Assembly: GCA_030533005.1 (NCBI GenBank)
Contig: JAUNJX010000003.1
Coordinates: 1-64,000, forward strand
Direction: 5' to 3'
Length of the DNA stretch: 64,000 nucleotides
From: Clostridia bacterium
GTDB lineage: Bacteria > Bacillota > Clostridia > Christensenellales > CAG-138
Part shown: positions 43,310 to 53,257 of the stretch, in pieces
Layout of the letters: each line of letters starts with the position of its first letter
Position numbering within the stretch: position 1 is the stretch's first letter
Made by a program: the position numbers and the translations under genes
The notes under the pieces: model-generated
Databases searched by the model: none
Told to the model about the DNA's origin: nothing
Seen by the model: the letters and a program-made list of their open reading frames with translations, nothing else

Positions 43310-44545
43310 TCACTGTGACATTGCAGCTTCATACATCCATTCCGCATACACGCAATAACCGCGCGACGGGTCATTGACGAAAACATGCGTCACGATGCCC
43401 GCAAGCTTTCCATTTTGCATGACCGGGCTACCGCTCATGCCCTGCACGATGCCGCCGGTCGTGGAAAGCAGCCTTTCGTCCGTGATCTCCACGATCATGC
43501 CCTTCCCTGACGCCTTTTCCTGCGGAAAGCACTTGTTGATACGGCATGCAAAAGCCTGCACGCCGGCTTCATCCACAGTGGAAAGGATCACCGCATCCCC
43601 CGTTTTCACCTCGTTTGCATAGGCCAACGGCACGCCGTTCGGATAAAGCGGATGCGATAACGGTGCGTAAAGCTCTCCAAAGATACCGTATTCCGTGTTG
43701 GTACGCAGCGCGCCGATCTTTTCACCCGCACCGCCAAATGCGCCGTGCAGCTCCCCCGGCGTGCCCTGCAAGCCATAGGATATGCCGATCACACGCGCCT
43801 GCGATATTTCGCCGTTCCCGATTTGCAGCAGCGAACCCGTATCCACGTCCGTCACGGGATGGCCAAGCGCGCCATAACGCAGGGTCAGCGTGTCATAAAA
43901 GGAGATCGTGCCGATACCCGCCGTGCTGTCCCGCACCCAGATTCCAAGCTTATATAACCCATCGTCCGCCGCCTGCGCGGGACGAACCTGCACGTCAAGC
44001 CTGGTATCCTCCCGTTGGATCGTCAACAGCAGCGTGTCCCCCCCGTGCGCGCAAAGCTGGCTTAAATGCGCGGCGTTCTTCACCGCATCGCCATTCACGC
44101 TTAAAATGATGTCGCCCGCCTTCAGACCCGCCGTTTGTGCGGGTGACGTCGGCTTTCCATTGATGGCGGTAAAGCTCGTCATGCCTACCACCAAGGCGCC
44201 CGGCATGTATAGGGCTACGCCTATGGACTGGCCGCCCGGCATAAGCATGATCCGTTCTCTTTGATGCACATGGATGCGTTTGACGGTCAGCACGTCAAAC
44301 AGCTTCACCCGCATAGTCTGCACGGCGTCGTTCAAACGCTCCGCCGTGCTCGCGCCTACGGGAGCCGCCTGTGCGGAAAGGGAAAACGGTCTTTCCATTC
44401 CCAAAGAAAGACTAGGCATATCCCCCTCCGTCACATAGATGTCTGACGGAAGCGCCGCCACAAGCCGCATAGGCTTGCTTAGATTGCAGGCCGTCAGGAG
44501 TATACACAGCAGCACGCCAAAGCGTTTCAGTCCCTTATATTTCAA
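43310..44545 (-). CDS. spoIVB: SpoIVB serine peptidase (sigma-K checkpoint)
   Basis: 411 residues. N-terminal membrane/lipid-attachment-like segment (LLCILLTACN), a PDZ domain (about 125-205, AGLKAGDIILSVNGDAV) and an S55 peptidase domain with the nucleophile in GMSGSPVMQNGK and a conserved GIVTHVFVNDP. In the forespore-to-mother-cell signal it triggers pro-sigma-K processing. TTG start at 44545 with GAGG 7 nt upstream. Confidence 0.95.
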   Translation of the reverse strand: MKYKGLKRFGVLLCILLTACNLSKPMRLVAALPSDIYVTEGDMPSLSLGMERPFSLSAQAAPVGASTAERLNDAVQTMRVKLFDVLTVKRIHVHQRERIMLMPGGQSIGVALYMPGALVVGMTSFTAINGKPTSPAQTAGLKAGDIILSVNGDAVKNAAHLSQLCAHGGDTLLLTIQREDTRLDVQVRPAQAADDGLYKLGIWVRDSTAGIGTISFYDTLTLRYGALGHPVTDVDTGSLLQIGNGEISQARVIGISYGLQGTPGELHGAFGGAGEKIGALRTNTEYGIFGELYAPLSHPLYPNGVPLAYANEVKTGDAVILSTVDEAGVQAFACRINKCFPQEKASGKGMIVEITDERLLSTTGGIVQGMSGSPVMQNGKLAGIVTHVFVNDPSRGYCVYAEWMYEAAMSQ

Positions 44546-44558
44546 AGCACAACCTCAC

Positions 44559-44590
44559 AAAAAAATCACTGCGAAATGCTTCGCAGTGAT
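44559..44590 (-). terminator. Terminator of nadK-argR-recN
   Basis: Minus strand ATCACTGCGAA pairs with TTCGCAGTGAT (arms 44580-44590 and 44565-44575), then a run of seven T. Confidence 0.92.
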
Positions 44591-44646
44591 TATCATGGGT
44601 GTATAAGCGCCTATGTATACTTGGATAAATATGTGGTTCATCCGGC

Positions 44647-46347
44647 TCATTTTTTACGAAGCGCCGCCTTGTCCTTCCGGGAAGCCAGCAACAGCTCACG
44701 GGCATGCTCGCGCGCCGAGGCGGAGCTCGTCCCGCCGCTCATCATATCGCACAGCCGCTCTACGCATCCCTCGTCGTCCAGCCTGCGCACCCGCGTGTGC
44801 GTCGCATTCTTGTCGCTTTGCTTTTCCACGATATAATGTACATCCGCCAGCGCCGCGATCTGGGGAAGATGCGTCACACACAGCACCTGATGCGACATGG
44901 CAATACATACCATCTTTTCGCCGACAACGGAGGCCATACGCCCGCTGATGCCCGTATCGATCTCGTCGAATATGAGCGTGGGTATCGCATCCCTGTCCGC
45001 AAAGATGGCCTTGAACGCCAACATGATACGGGAAAGCTCGCCGCCGGAGGCCACCTTTGCCAGTGGCTTTACCGGCTCGCCTGCATTGGCGCTCAGCAAG
45101 AATTCTACGTCGTCCTCGCCCTCCGGCGAGAAACGCAAAGCGGCTGCCTCGGAAAAACGCGTCTGAAAGTCCGCTTTGCTCATCCCCAAATCATGCAGCT
45201 GTCCCTCCACCTGCGTTTTAAGCGTCTTTGCCGTTGACGCGCGAAGTGTGGACAGCGCTTTCGCCGCCTGCCTGTACGCTTTGGCGCAGGCTTCGCGTTC
45301 CGCCTGCAGCTTTGCTTGCCGCATCGCCGCATTTTCAAGCGCGTCCAGCTTATCCTTGGCGGCTGTGCAAAACGCGAGCACCGCCGACAGGTCTTGTCCG
45401 TATTTTCGTTTCAGGGATGCAAGCAGATCCAGCCGCTCCTCGATCTGTGCAAGCCGCTCAACGTCAAATTCAAAGCCGCTTTTGCAATCCCGCAGGGTAT
45501 AAACCGTATCCTCCAACATATAGTATGCCTCGGAGAGCCGCTCGCTTATTTTCGCATATGCTTCATCATATTCCCCGATAGCCTCCATGCCGTGCCGCGC
45601 GCTTTGCAGCTGCGGCATCACACCCTGCTCGTCATTTAACATGCTGTAGCTTTGCTGCAGCGCTTCCATGATCTTTTCGGCATTCATCAGAAGCGCACGT
45701 TCCTTCATGAGCGTTTCTTCCTCATCCGCTTGCAAGGACGCCGCATCGATCTCGTTGATCTGATAGCGAAGAAGATCCATTTCCCGCATGCGCTCATCCT
45801 CGCTCATGGCGCCAAGCTTGTCCTGCTGCAACAGCGCATGATAGGCAGCGGCAGTTGCAGCTACCTTTTCCTTGAGAGGCTTCATCTGTGCCGCAGGCGC
45901 GCAGGCGTCCAAAAAGCTTATGTGCGTAAGCGGATTCAGAAGCGCTTGATGCTCGTGCTGGCCGTGGATATCCACCAGCCGATCCGTAATGGATTTCAGC
46001 AGCGACAGCGTAACGAGCGTCCCATTGATGCGGCACACGTTTTTGCCGCTTTGGGCAAGCTCACGGGAAACGATCAGCTCATCCTCTGCATCTATCCCGT
46101 TTTCTTCTAAAATAGTCGATATTCGCGCATCGCGTATGTCGGTAAAAACGGCTTCCACCCTCGCCTTTTCCGCATCGTGCTTAATGAGCTCGCGGCTCGC
46201 GCGCTCGCCAAGCACCAGATTCACCGCGTCGATCACGATGGATTTTCCCGCGCCTGTTTCGCCGGTCAAAACATTCAGGCCGGACGCAAATTCCAAGTCC
46301 AGCCCTTCGATCAACGCGACATTATGAATACACAGCCGTTGCAGCAT
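44647..46347 (-). CDS. recN: DNA repair protein RecN
   Basis: 566-residue SMC-like ATPase for double-strand-break repair. Walker A GETGAGKSIV, long coiled-coil arms (about 165-370), signature VASGGELSRIML and Walker B PTLIFDEIDTGI. Confidence 0.97.
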   Translation of the reverse strand: MLQRLCIHNVALIEGLDLEFASGLNVLTGETGAGKSIVIDAVNLVLGERASRELIKHDAEKARVEAVFTDIRDARISTILEENGIDAEDELIVSRELAQSGKNVCRINGTLVTLSLLKSITDRLVDIHGQHEHQALLNPLTHISFLDACAPAAQMKPLKEKVAATAAAYHALLQQDKLGAMSEDERMREMDLLRYQINEIDAASLQADEEETLMKERALLMNAEKIMEALQQSYSMLNDEQGVMPQLQSARHGMEAIGEYDEAYAKISERLSEAYYMLEDTVYTLRDCKSGFEFDVERLAQIEERLDLLASLKRKYGQDLSAVLAFCTAAKDKLDALENAAMRQAKLQAEREACAKAYRQAAKALSTLRASTAKTLKTQVEGQLHDLGMSKADFQTRFSEAAALRFSPEGEDDVEFLLSANAGEPVKPLAKVASGGELSRIMLAFKAIFADRDAIPTLIFDEIDTGISGRMASVVGEKMVCIAMSHQVLCVTHLPQIAALADVHYIVEKQSDKNATHTRVRRLDDEGCVERLCDMMSGGTSSASAREHARELLLASRKDKAALRKK

Positions 46348-46358
46348 ATAGAATTCTC

Positions 46359-46811
46359 CTAATGTTTAGCCATCGCCTTAAACTTTTCGATCAGATTCTG
46401 CATGTCCGCGCCCTCGCTCACCGCGATAAAGATCGTATTGTCGCCCGCTATGGTGCCTACGATATCCTTCCATTTCAGGGAATCGATCGCCTCGCTGGCA
46501 GCATTGGCCGTGCCCGTCATGGTTTTGATTACGATCAAATTGCCGGTAGAGTGAATGGAAGTGACAGCATGCGCAAAAATGCTGATAAAGCGTTCCTGCA
46601 AGCCGTTTTCCGCATTGTCCACCGTCGCGTATTTATAATTGCCGTCGGAAGCGAGAACCTTGATAAGCCGCAGCTCCTTAAAGTCCCTTGAAAGCGTAGC
46701 CTGCGTCACGTTCATCCCGTGCGCGCGCAAGCGCGCCGCAAGATCCTCCTGCGTTTCGATATCCTCTTGCGTAATAATGTCCAGTATCATGGATTGTCTT
46801 ATCGATTTCAT
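46359..46811 (-). CDS. argR: Arginine repressor ArgR/AhrC
   Basis: 150 residues. Winged helix with TQATLSRDFKELRLIKV and a C-terminal arginine-binding domain with the DN-containing segment GTIAGDNTIFIAV. GGAGG lies 5 nt before the ATG at 46811. It separates nadK and recN as in many Firmicutes. Confidence 0.96.
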   Translation of the reverse strand: MKSIRQSMILDIITQEDIETQEDLAARLRAHGMNVTQATLSRDFKELRLIKVLASDGNYKYATVDNAENGLQERFISIFAHAVTSIHSTGNLIVIKTMTGTANAASEAIDSLKWKDIVGTIAGDNTIFIAVSEGADMQNLIEKFKAMAKH

Positions 46812-46825
46812 CTGAACCTCCATCG

Positions 46826-47638
46826 TTAGGCAAGCTTATCGTGGATCAACGCGTACAGATTCCGTTTACGCACGCGCACAAACTTCACCATGCGTTCGCC
46901 GCGGGTGATCGTCACCACATCCGTGGGCAAAACCTCGCACACATGTACGCCGTCGATCGCAAGATGCGTATTGCCGTCAACCAACATCTGTATCCTGGAG
47001 GTCGCGGGCGTAATGATAGGGCGAAACGCCAGGGAATGTGGGCAGATCGGCGTAATGACAGCCGCCTCCAGCCCGGGCGCCACGACAGGGCCGCCCGCAG
47101 AGATAGCGTAACCCGTCGCACCGGTCGGGGTGCTAACGATCACGCCGTCACAGAACACATCGCCCGCGTCCGTATCATCAATGGCGACGCTCACCTTGAC
47201 GACGCCGGAAAAGCTTTCCTTATACAAAAGCACATCGTTGATACAGGTATATTGCTGTTTTTCATTGACATTGCATTGCAGCATCATGCAAGGATCGATC
47301 GAATAGGCGTTTGCAAGGAGCGCGTCGAGCACCTCGTCAAATTCGTCAAGACCCACATCGCTCAAAAAGCCTATCCTGCCAAGATTCACGCCGCAAAGCG
47401 GGATATCCCGGCGCACCGCCTCCGAAGCCGCACGCAAAATAGTACCATCCCCGCCAAAGGCAAAAAGGATGTCGGGTTCTATCTCGGCAAAATTAGGCAA
47501 CGCAAGCACGCCATCCAATTCCTCCGTTACGGAGCAACGAAAGCCCCTCTGCGCAGCCCGCTCCGTCGCATGGCGCACAGCCTGTACCAATTCATTTCTT
47601 TGTGGGTTTGCTACAAATCCGAGACATGGTTTCGTCAT
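46826..47638 (-). CDS. nadK: NAD kinase
   Basis: 270 residues. GGDGT motif (AFGGDGTILRAA), NLGRIGFL and the TPTGATGYAISAGGP segment form the NAD/ATP site. Produces NADP for biosynthesis. Confidence 0.97.
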   Translation of the reverse strand: MTKPCLGFVANPQRNELVQAVRHATERAAQRGFRCSVTEELDGVLALPNFAEIEPDILFAFGGDGTILRAASEAVRRDIPLCGVNLGRIGFLSDVGLDEFDEVLDALLANAYSIDPCMMLQCNVNEKQQYTCINDVLLYKESFSGVVKVSVAIDDTDAGDVFCDGVIVSTPTGATGYAISAGGPVVAPGLEAAVITPICPHSLAFRPIITPATSRIQMLVDGNTHLAIDGVHVCEVLPTDVVTITRGERMVKFVRVRKRNLYALIHDKLA

Positions 47639-47670
47639 AGGGAAGCAACTCCTTCCTGCGACCTTATTCT

Positions 47671-47717
47671 ATTATACTTGGTATGTATATTTCAAGGAAA
47701 ATCCAATAAATATACAT
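47671..47717 (-). promoter_or_regulatory. nadK-argR-recN promoter with a large palindrome
   Basis: TATAAT on the minus strand (47676-47671) with a weak -35. A perfect 10-bp inverted repeat ATGTATATTT/AAATATACAT (47683-47692, 47708-47717) covers the spacer and -35 region. It is A/T-rich and lacks a T-tract on the minus strand, so an operator is more likely than a tlyA terminator. ArgR autoregulation is possible but the arms do not match an ARG box well. Confidence 0.5.
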
Positions 47718-47727
47718 CCGCCTTGTA

Positions 47728-48537
47728 TTATTCCGCTTTATCCAGCGCCTCGTGCGCCAGTTCCGTCACCGTTTGCGGGGAATCCGCACAATTCTCCGCA
47801 TCCCCGCCCTTTTGGAGCACCAGCAGAAACTCGATGTTTCCCTTCGGCCCCTTGATGGGCGAATAATCCATATGCCGCACGGCGAATCCCGTCGCCCGCG
47901 CAAAATCAGCCGCCGACGCAAGTACCTGCGCATGCACGCGCACATCCCGCACAACGCCGTTTTTGCCCACATGCTCCCGCCCCGCTTCAAACTGCGGCTT
48001 AACAAGCACCACGGCATACGCCCCATCGCCAAGGCAGGTATACAGCGCGGGCAGGATCAGGCGCACAGAAATGAAAGAAACGTCTATAGACGCAAACCGC
48101 GGCGCCTCATCGAACCAATCCGGCGAAAGGTTGCGCGCGTTTGTTCTTTCCATCACGACCACACGCGGATCGTTGCGCAGCTTCCAATCCAGCTGCCCAT
48201 ATCCCACGTCGATGGCATACACCTGTTTCGCGCCGTGCTGCAGCATACAGTCCGTAAAGCCGCCCGTAGACGCGCCAATATCCAAGGCCACAGCGCCGTC
48301 TAGCGTCAGGCCGTACTTTTCCATAGCCTTTTGCAGCTTTAAGCCGCCCCGGCTCACGAATGGATTCATATCGCCGCGCACAAGCAGCACAGTCTCCGGC
48401 GGCACCGCCTGACCCGGCTTATCGATACGCACCTCCTGTAGATACACCAACCCCTCCATGATCATGGAGCGGGCTTTTTCTCTGCTTTCAGCAAGTCCCA
48501 GCTCCGTAAGCCGGACATCCGCCCTCGTTCCCTTCAT
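47728..48537 (-). CDS. TlyA family rRNA methyltransferase / hemolysin-like protein
   Basis: 269 residues: N-terminal S4 domain (RADVRLTELGLAESREKARSMI) and FtsJ-like methyltransferase (LDIGASTGGFTDCML, VDVGYGQL-like IDVGYGQLDWKL). Relatives 2'-O-methylate rRNA. ATGA overlap with dxs. Confidence 0.92.
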   Translation of the reverse strand: MKGTRADVRLTELGLAESREKARSMIMEGLVYLQEVRIDKPGQAVPPETVLLVRGDMNPFVSRGGLKLQKAMEKYGLTLDGAVALDIGASTGGFTDCMLQHGAKQVYAIDVGYGQLDWKLRNDPRVVVMERTNARNLSPDWFDEAPRFASIDVSFISVRLILPALYTCLGDGAYAVVLVKPQFEAGREHVGKNGVVRDVRVHAQVLASAADFARATGFAVRHMDYSPIKGPKGNIEFLLVLQKGGDAENCADSPQTVTELAHEALDKAE

Positions 48538-50381
48538 GCGTTTGCGCCTCCACAGTTGAGTACGGCGCTGCGAATATCCTGCACCGTTATGCCGCACCAC
48601 ACATCCTGCCTTGCGACCGCCGCATGCGCGACAGGCACATCAGGCACGCCAAGCCGTATGACCGGAATACCGGGCAACGCTTCCGTAACGCGCATGCCAA
48701 GACCCTGCGATGCAAGACCGTCCTCCACGGTAATGACGCGTTTGCAGCTCTCGCGGAGCCTTTGGAGCATCGTCTCATCCATCGGACGAACGGTACACGC
48801 CTCCACAAGACCGGTGTTAAGGTCTTGGCACGCGCAGCGCGCGTTTGCAAGCACACGGCCGCTTGCGATCACGCACACGTCGGATAACGGCATGAGTTCT
48901 CGCCATTTCCCCGGCACAAAAGACTGCTCGCACGCCTCGCCAACGGGTAAGCACCCGCGCGGATAGCGTATGACGACCGGTACGTTTTCAGACAGCGCTG
49001 CGCGCAGCATAGCCGCAAGATCCGCCTGCGTGGAAGGCGACCATATCTGTATATACGGCATGGATAGAAAATACGCCACATCGTATACGCCCTGATGCGT
49101 CTCTCCATCCTCGCCCACAAGCCCTGCGCGGTCGGCGCAAAACACCACCGGCAGCTTTTGCAGGCAAACATCATGCAGGATCTGATCATAGGCCCTTTGC
49201 AAAAACGTCGAATAGATCGCTACCACCGGGCGCATGCCGCGCGCGGCAAGCCCGGCCGCCATGGTGACGGCATGCTGTTCGGCAATGCCAACATCAAAAA
49301 ACCGTTCAGGGTAGCGCTGAGCAAATCCCGTCATGCCGGTTCCCATCGGCATAGCCGCGCACACCACGGCTACCGCAGGGTCATGCGCCGCGAGCTCGCA
49401 AAGCGTTTCGCCCGCAATCGCCGCATTATCCTTTATATGCCCGCTGCAAAGCGCGCCGGTTTGCGGATCGAATTTGCCGACGCCGTGAAAAACATCCGGC
49501 CGCGCCTCCGCCGGCTGGTAACCGTGCCCTTTTTGCGTCAAAACATGTACGATCACAGGATGTTGCAGTTCCTTGGCTCGCTGCAGCACCTGGCAAAGCT
49601 GCTCGACATCGTGCCCGTCTACAGGACCCCAGTATTTAAAACCGAAATTTTCAAAGTAAGCGTTATCGGGCAACAGAAAGAACTTGATTCGATTGCGTAT
49701 GGTGCGAAGCCGCATCTTTGTTTTTTCGCCCCAGCTTGCGCGGCGTGCTAAAAACGCCTCTGTCTTTTGCTTAAAGCGCTGATATCCTCTGCTCCGCCTC
49801 GCTTTGCGCAGACTTTTGCTCAACGCGCCGACGTTGCGGGAAATGGACATATTGTTGTCGTTGAATATGACGATCAGCGGTAGCTTCGCGTCTCCCGCGT
49901 CGTTGAGCGCTTCAAAGGCCATACCGCCCGTTAGGGCGCCGTCGCCTATAACCGCTACCACATGCTCGTCGCTTCCCTGCAATCTGGCAGCGCGCAGCAT
50001 GCCAAGCGCCGCCGAAACGGAGGTGCTGGAATGTCCCGTATCAAAAGCGTCATATACGGATTCGTTCCGCTTGGGAAATCCGCTTAAGCCAGCCTCCGTT
50101 CGGATGCTGGGAAAGCCTTCGCGGCGACCTGTTAAAAGCTTGTGCACATACGCCTGATGCCCAACGTCAAATACGATCTTATCCTTGGGGCAGTCAAATA
50201 CGCGGTGTATTGCAATCGTAAGCTCCACCACGCCAAGGTTGGACGCTAAATGCCCGCCGTTTTGCGAAACGGTCTCCACCAGCGTCTCCCTGATCTGCGA
50301 CGCAAGCGGCGCAAGCTCCTCTTTCGGAAGCTTTTTTATATCGGCAGGTGTATGGATTTTTCGTAAAATATCATCCGTCAA
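48534..50381 (-). CDS. dxs: 1-deoxy-D-xylulose-5-phosphate synthase
   Basis: 615-residue thiamine-diphosphate enzyme, first step of the MEP isoprenoid pathway (ispH is at 24506). GDGALTGGMAFEALNDAG binds ThDP, DVGIAEQHAVTMAAG is the transketolase signature. A TTG start at 50381 is inferred as no nearby Met is in frame. Confidence 0.97.
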   Translation of the reverse strand: MTDDILRKIHTPADIKKLPKEELAPLASQIRETLVETVSQNGGHLASNLGVVELTIAIHRVFDCPKDKIVFDVGHQAYVHKLLTGRREGFPSIRTEAGLSGFPKRNESVYDAFDTGHSSTSVSAALGMLRAARLQGSDEHVVAVIGDGALTGGMAFEALNDAGDAKLPLIVIFNDNNMSISRNVGALSKSLRKARRSRGYQRFKQKTEAFLARRASWGEKTKMRLRTIRNRIKFFLLPDNAYFENFGFKYWGPVDGHDVEQLCQVLQRAKELQHPVIVHVLTQKGHGYQPAEARPDVFHGVGKFDPQTGALCSGHIKDNAAIAGETLCELAAHDPAVAVVCAAMPMGTGMTGFAQRYPERFFDVGIAEQHAVTMAAGLAARGMRPVVAIYSTFLQRAYDQILHDVCLQKLPVVFCADRAGLVGEDGETHQGVYDVAYFLSMPYIQIWSPSTQADLAAMLRAALSENVPVVIRYPRGCLPVGEACEQSFVPGKWRELMPLSDVCVIASGRVLANARCACQDLNTGLVEACTVRPMDETMLQRLRESCKRVITVEDGLASQGLGMRVTEALPGIPVIRLGVPDVPVAHAAVARQDVWCGITVQDIRSAVLNCGGANA

Positions 50382-50400
50382 ATTCTTCTTTGTCCTTTGT

Positions 50401-51276
50401 TTAGGATTTTCGCGCCAAGGTTTGATCGATCAGCGCAAGGAAAAATGCCGCGCGATCTTCAAATACCGCCAGCGCCGCCCGCGCGTCACAGGCGGCTGCC
50501 TGTGCCTTTTCCCGCGCCGTTTCCAGCCCGAACAGCCGTACATACGTCAGCTTGTCCGCGCTCGCATCCTTGCCTAAGGTTTTTCCCATCCGCGCAAAGT
50601 CGCCCTCCACATCCAAAATATCGTCCGTGATTTGGAAAAGCAAACCATACGCCGTACCAAAGTCCTCAAGCGCCCGGATGGCCGTCTCGTCGCCGCCGGC
50701 CGCATAGCCGCCTGCACAAACGGCGGCTTTGAGCATAGCGCCCGTCTTGTTTTCATGGATATGCCGCAACGTCTGCGCATCGCCGGCAGGCTGTCTTTCG
50801 TTGACAAGATCGCAGGCCTGCCCCGCCACCATGCCGTGTACGCCAGCACCCTTGGCTACTGCGTCCACGGCCTTCAAATAAGCGCTGTCGTTGGCGTTGG
50901 CAAGCGCCGCCTCCAGCATAATCTCAAACGCATAGGAAAGCAGCCCGTCGCCCGCCAGCACCGCGAAGCCCTCGCCGTATACCTTGTGGTTGGTAGGCTT
51001 GCCGCGCCGATAGTCGTCGTTATCCATGCAGGGCAGATCGTCATGGATCAGCGAATAGGTATGGATCATCTCTATTGCGCATGCAAGCGGCAGCGCCCGC
51101 TCCACATCCCCGTGCAGCATATCGCAGGCAGCAAGGAGCATGCGCGGGCGGAGCCGCTTCCCGCCCGCCATCACGCTGTATGCCATGACCTCCGCCAAAT
51201 GCGGCGGTATGCGCGCATCCGAAAGATACGCCTGCAATCGCCGCTCGATCAAGGCGCTCATCTGCTCCGCACTCAT
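50401..51276 (-). CDS. ispA: Farnesyl/geranyl diphosphate synthase
   Basis: 291-residue prenyltransferase. First Asp-rich motif LIHDDLPCMDNDDYRRGKPT and second FQITDDILDVEGD; GGKRLRP at the start of the core. Condenses IPP with DMAPP and GPP. ATGA overlap with xseB. Confidence 0.95.
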   Translation of the reverse strand: MSAEQMSALIERRLQAYLSDARIPPHLAEVMAYSVMAGGKRLRPRMLLAACDMLHGDVERALPLACAIEMIHTYSLIHDDLPCMDNDDYRRGKPTNHKVYGEGFAVLAGDGLLSYAFEIMLEAALANANDSAYLKAVDAVAKGAGVHGMVAGQACDLVNERQPAGDAQTLRHIHENKTGAMLKAAVCAGGYAAGGDETAIRALEDFGTAYGLLFQITDDILDVEGDFARMGKTLGKDASADKLTYVRLFGLETAREKAQAAACDARAALAVFEDRAAFFLALIDQTLARKS

Positions 51277-51479
51277 GCCTTTTCTCCCGTTTCCACCACA
51301 TCGAGCTTCGCGTCATAGGCTTCCAATATGCCTTGGCAATGCTTGGATAATGCTAAGCCGCGCTCGTATAACTCCATCATAGCGTCCAACGAAATGTTGC
51401 CGGAGGAAAGCGCCTCCACGACCTGCTCCAGCTCCTTGACCGCTTCCTCGTATGGCATATCCTTTTTGATTTTCTGCAT
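51273..51479 (-). CDS. xseB: Exodeoxyribonuclease VII small subunit
   Basis: 68-residue helical subunit with the family core YEEAVKELEQVVEALSSGNI and LELYERGLAL-like MELYERGLALSKHC. One base after the xseA stop. Confidence 0.95.
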   Translation of the reverse strand: MQKIKKDMPYEEAVKELEQVVEALSSGNISLDAMMELYERGLALSKHCQGILEAYDAKLDVVETGEKA

Positions 51480-51480
51480 G

Positions 51481-52698
51481 TCAGCTTTCCTTCCGTGTTT
51501 CCATGATCAATGCCTGCGCCGTACCGTCCGCCATGATCAGCTCCACACTTTGCTCCTTGTGCAGCTGGCGCACAGCGCTTATATAGCCGTCCCCGCCCTT
51601 CACAAGCGCGTAGCCGCTCGCAAGCGCCCGCCGGGGCGAGAGTGCCTCCAAACGTCCCGTAAGCGCGTCCAGTGCGGCGTAATTCCCCACCATCTGCGCC
51701 TGGGCAGCGCGTTTGAGCGTATCCGTTTGATATCGCACATTTTCGCGCAGCTTTGCGATCCTATGCGCGGGCGCTATCATGCCAGCCGAGGTTTGCAGGC
51801 TTTTGAGCCTGTCCCGCTCCCTTTGCAGCGCACGGCGCACGCCGTTTTGCATACGCGCCCGCGCATCCTCCGTCCAGCCATACAGCTCGTCATACACAGG
51901 CACGCACAGCTCCGCGGCCGCAGAGGGCGTCGGCGCCCTTTGATCCGCCACATAGTCCGCAATGGACACGTCCGTTTCATGCCCAACGGCGCTCACCACG
52001 GGAATATTGCTTTCATAGATGGCGCGCGCCACCGCCTCCTCGTTAAACGCCCAAAGATCCTCCATACTGCCGCCGCCACGTCCCACGATCAACACGTCGG
52101 CCAAATGCTTTTCATTCATATATCGTATGCCTGCGGCAATATCCTCCGCGGCGCCAGACCCCTGCACCTGCGCGGGATAGAGAAGAATTGGCATATTGGG
52201 AAATCTGCGGCCCGCAACATTCACAATATCATGGATCACCGCGCCGCTGCGAGAGGTGACGACACCTATACGCCGTGGCAGCAGCGGCAACGCACGCTTA
52301 TGCGCCGCATCAAAAAGCCCCTGCGCCTCCAAGCGCGTTTTAAGCATCAAAAAACGGCGATATAATTCCCCTTCGCCTTCCTGCCGCACATCCTCAACAT
52401 AAAGCTGAAACTGTCCGTCACGCACAAAAAGCGATATGCTGCCATAGGCGACGACCTGCATGCCGTCTTGCAGCGCACAGCTAAGCTTCGCCGCCTGATT
52501 TCTAAACATCACGCAGCGTATCAAGGCCGTGTCGTCCTTCAGGGAAAAATAAAGATGTCCTGACGAATGACGCTTCATGCCGCTGATTTCGCCGCGCACG
52601 CCAATATGCTGCAACAGCGTTTCCCGCCGCAGCATGCCGTTTACATATTCGTTAAGCTGCGATACGCGCAGCACATAGCCGTTTTCCATCCTATCCAT
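51481..52698 (-). CDS. xseA: Exodeoxyribonuclease VII large subunit
   Basis: 405 residues. N-terminal OB fold (GEISGMKRHSSGHLYFSLKD), catalytic domain with GVVTSRSGAVIHDI and GRGGGSMEDLWAFNE, then coiled coil. Degrades single-stranded DNA. Confidence 0.97.
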   Translation of the reverse strand: MDRMENGYVLRVSQLNEYVNGMLRRETLLQHIGVRGEISGMKRHSSGHLYFSLKDDTALIRCVMFRNQAAKLSCALQDGMQVVAYGSISLFVRDGQFQLYVEDVRQEGEGELYRRFLMLKTRLEAQGLFDAAHKRALPLLPRRIGVVTSRSGAVIHDIVNVAGRRFPNMPILLYPAQVQGSGAAEDIAAGIRYMNEKHLADVLIVGRGGGSMEDLWAFNEEAVARAIYESNIPVVSAVGHETDVSIADYVADQRAPTPSAAAELCVPVYDELYGWTEDARARMQNGVRRALQRERDRLKSLQTSAGMIAPAHRIAKLRENVRYQTDTLKRAAQAQMVGNYAALDALTGRLEALSPRRALASGYALVKGGDGYISAVRQLHKEQSVELIMADGTAQALIMETRKES

Positions 52699-52771
52699 TT
52701 TGCCGTCTTGTCCTCTGCCGTTAAGAAGCCTAAACCTATGTTATACTAGCATATGCCGCAGTGCATAGCAA

Positions 52772-52799
52772 GAGCGCTGTCCCCACGGGGCCAGCGCTC
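52772..52799 (-). terminator. Strong hairpin between nusB and xseA
   Basis: GAGCGCTG/CAGCGCTC arms (52772-52779, 52792-52799) with an additional CCCC/GGGG core. On the minus strand it is followed only by TTGCT, so termination may be partial. Confidence 0.5.
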
Positions 52800-52816
52800 A
52801 AAAAATGACAGAAAGC

Positions 52817-53233
52817 TTATACCGGCGCATCCTCTATCCTTTTTGCGAGCGTACCCAGCATGCCGTTGATGTAGGAGGAGGACTTTTCTCCGCCAAATTC
52901 CTTTGCGAGCTCCACAGCCTCGTTGATGGATACGCTGCACGGTATATCATCCCTATATTGCATTTCGTAGATCGCAATGCGCAGTATGGACAGATCAACT
53001 CTGGGCATGCGCTCAATCTTCCAGCCGATAGCAATATCGTCGATCAGCGCGTCGATCTCCTCCGCATGCGCCTCAATGCCGGAAATGATCTCATTGGCAT
53101 ACGCCACATCCTCTGCAGCAGGCTCCGCATCTATACCGGACTTCTCCAATACCGCCTCATAGGTATCCTCGCCGCCGGCAAGCTTGGCAAACACCAGCTT
53201 CATGGCGACCTCTCTAGCTACTTTTCTGCTCAT
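52817..53233 (-). CDS. nusB: Transcription antitermination factor NusB
   Basis: 138-residue all-helical protein of the rRNA antitermination complex. SRKVAREVAMKLVF at the start and VDLSILRIAIYEMQY, INEAVELAKEFGGEKSSSYINGML at the end are family motifs. Confidence 0.96.
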   Translation of the reverse strand: MSRKVAREVAMKLVFAKLAGGEDTYEAVLEKSGIDAEPAAEDVAYANEIISGIEAHAEEIDALIDDIAIGWKIERMPRVDLSILRIAIYEMQYRDDIPCSVSINEAVELAKEFGGEKSSSYINGMLGTLAKRIEDAPV

Positions 53234-53257
53234 GCCCCTTTGTTATCCCCGTTCCTG

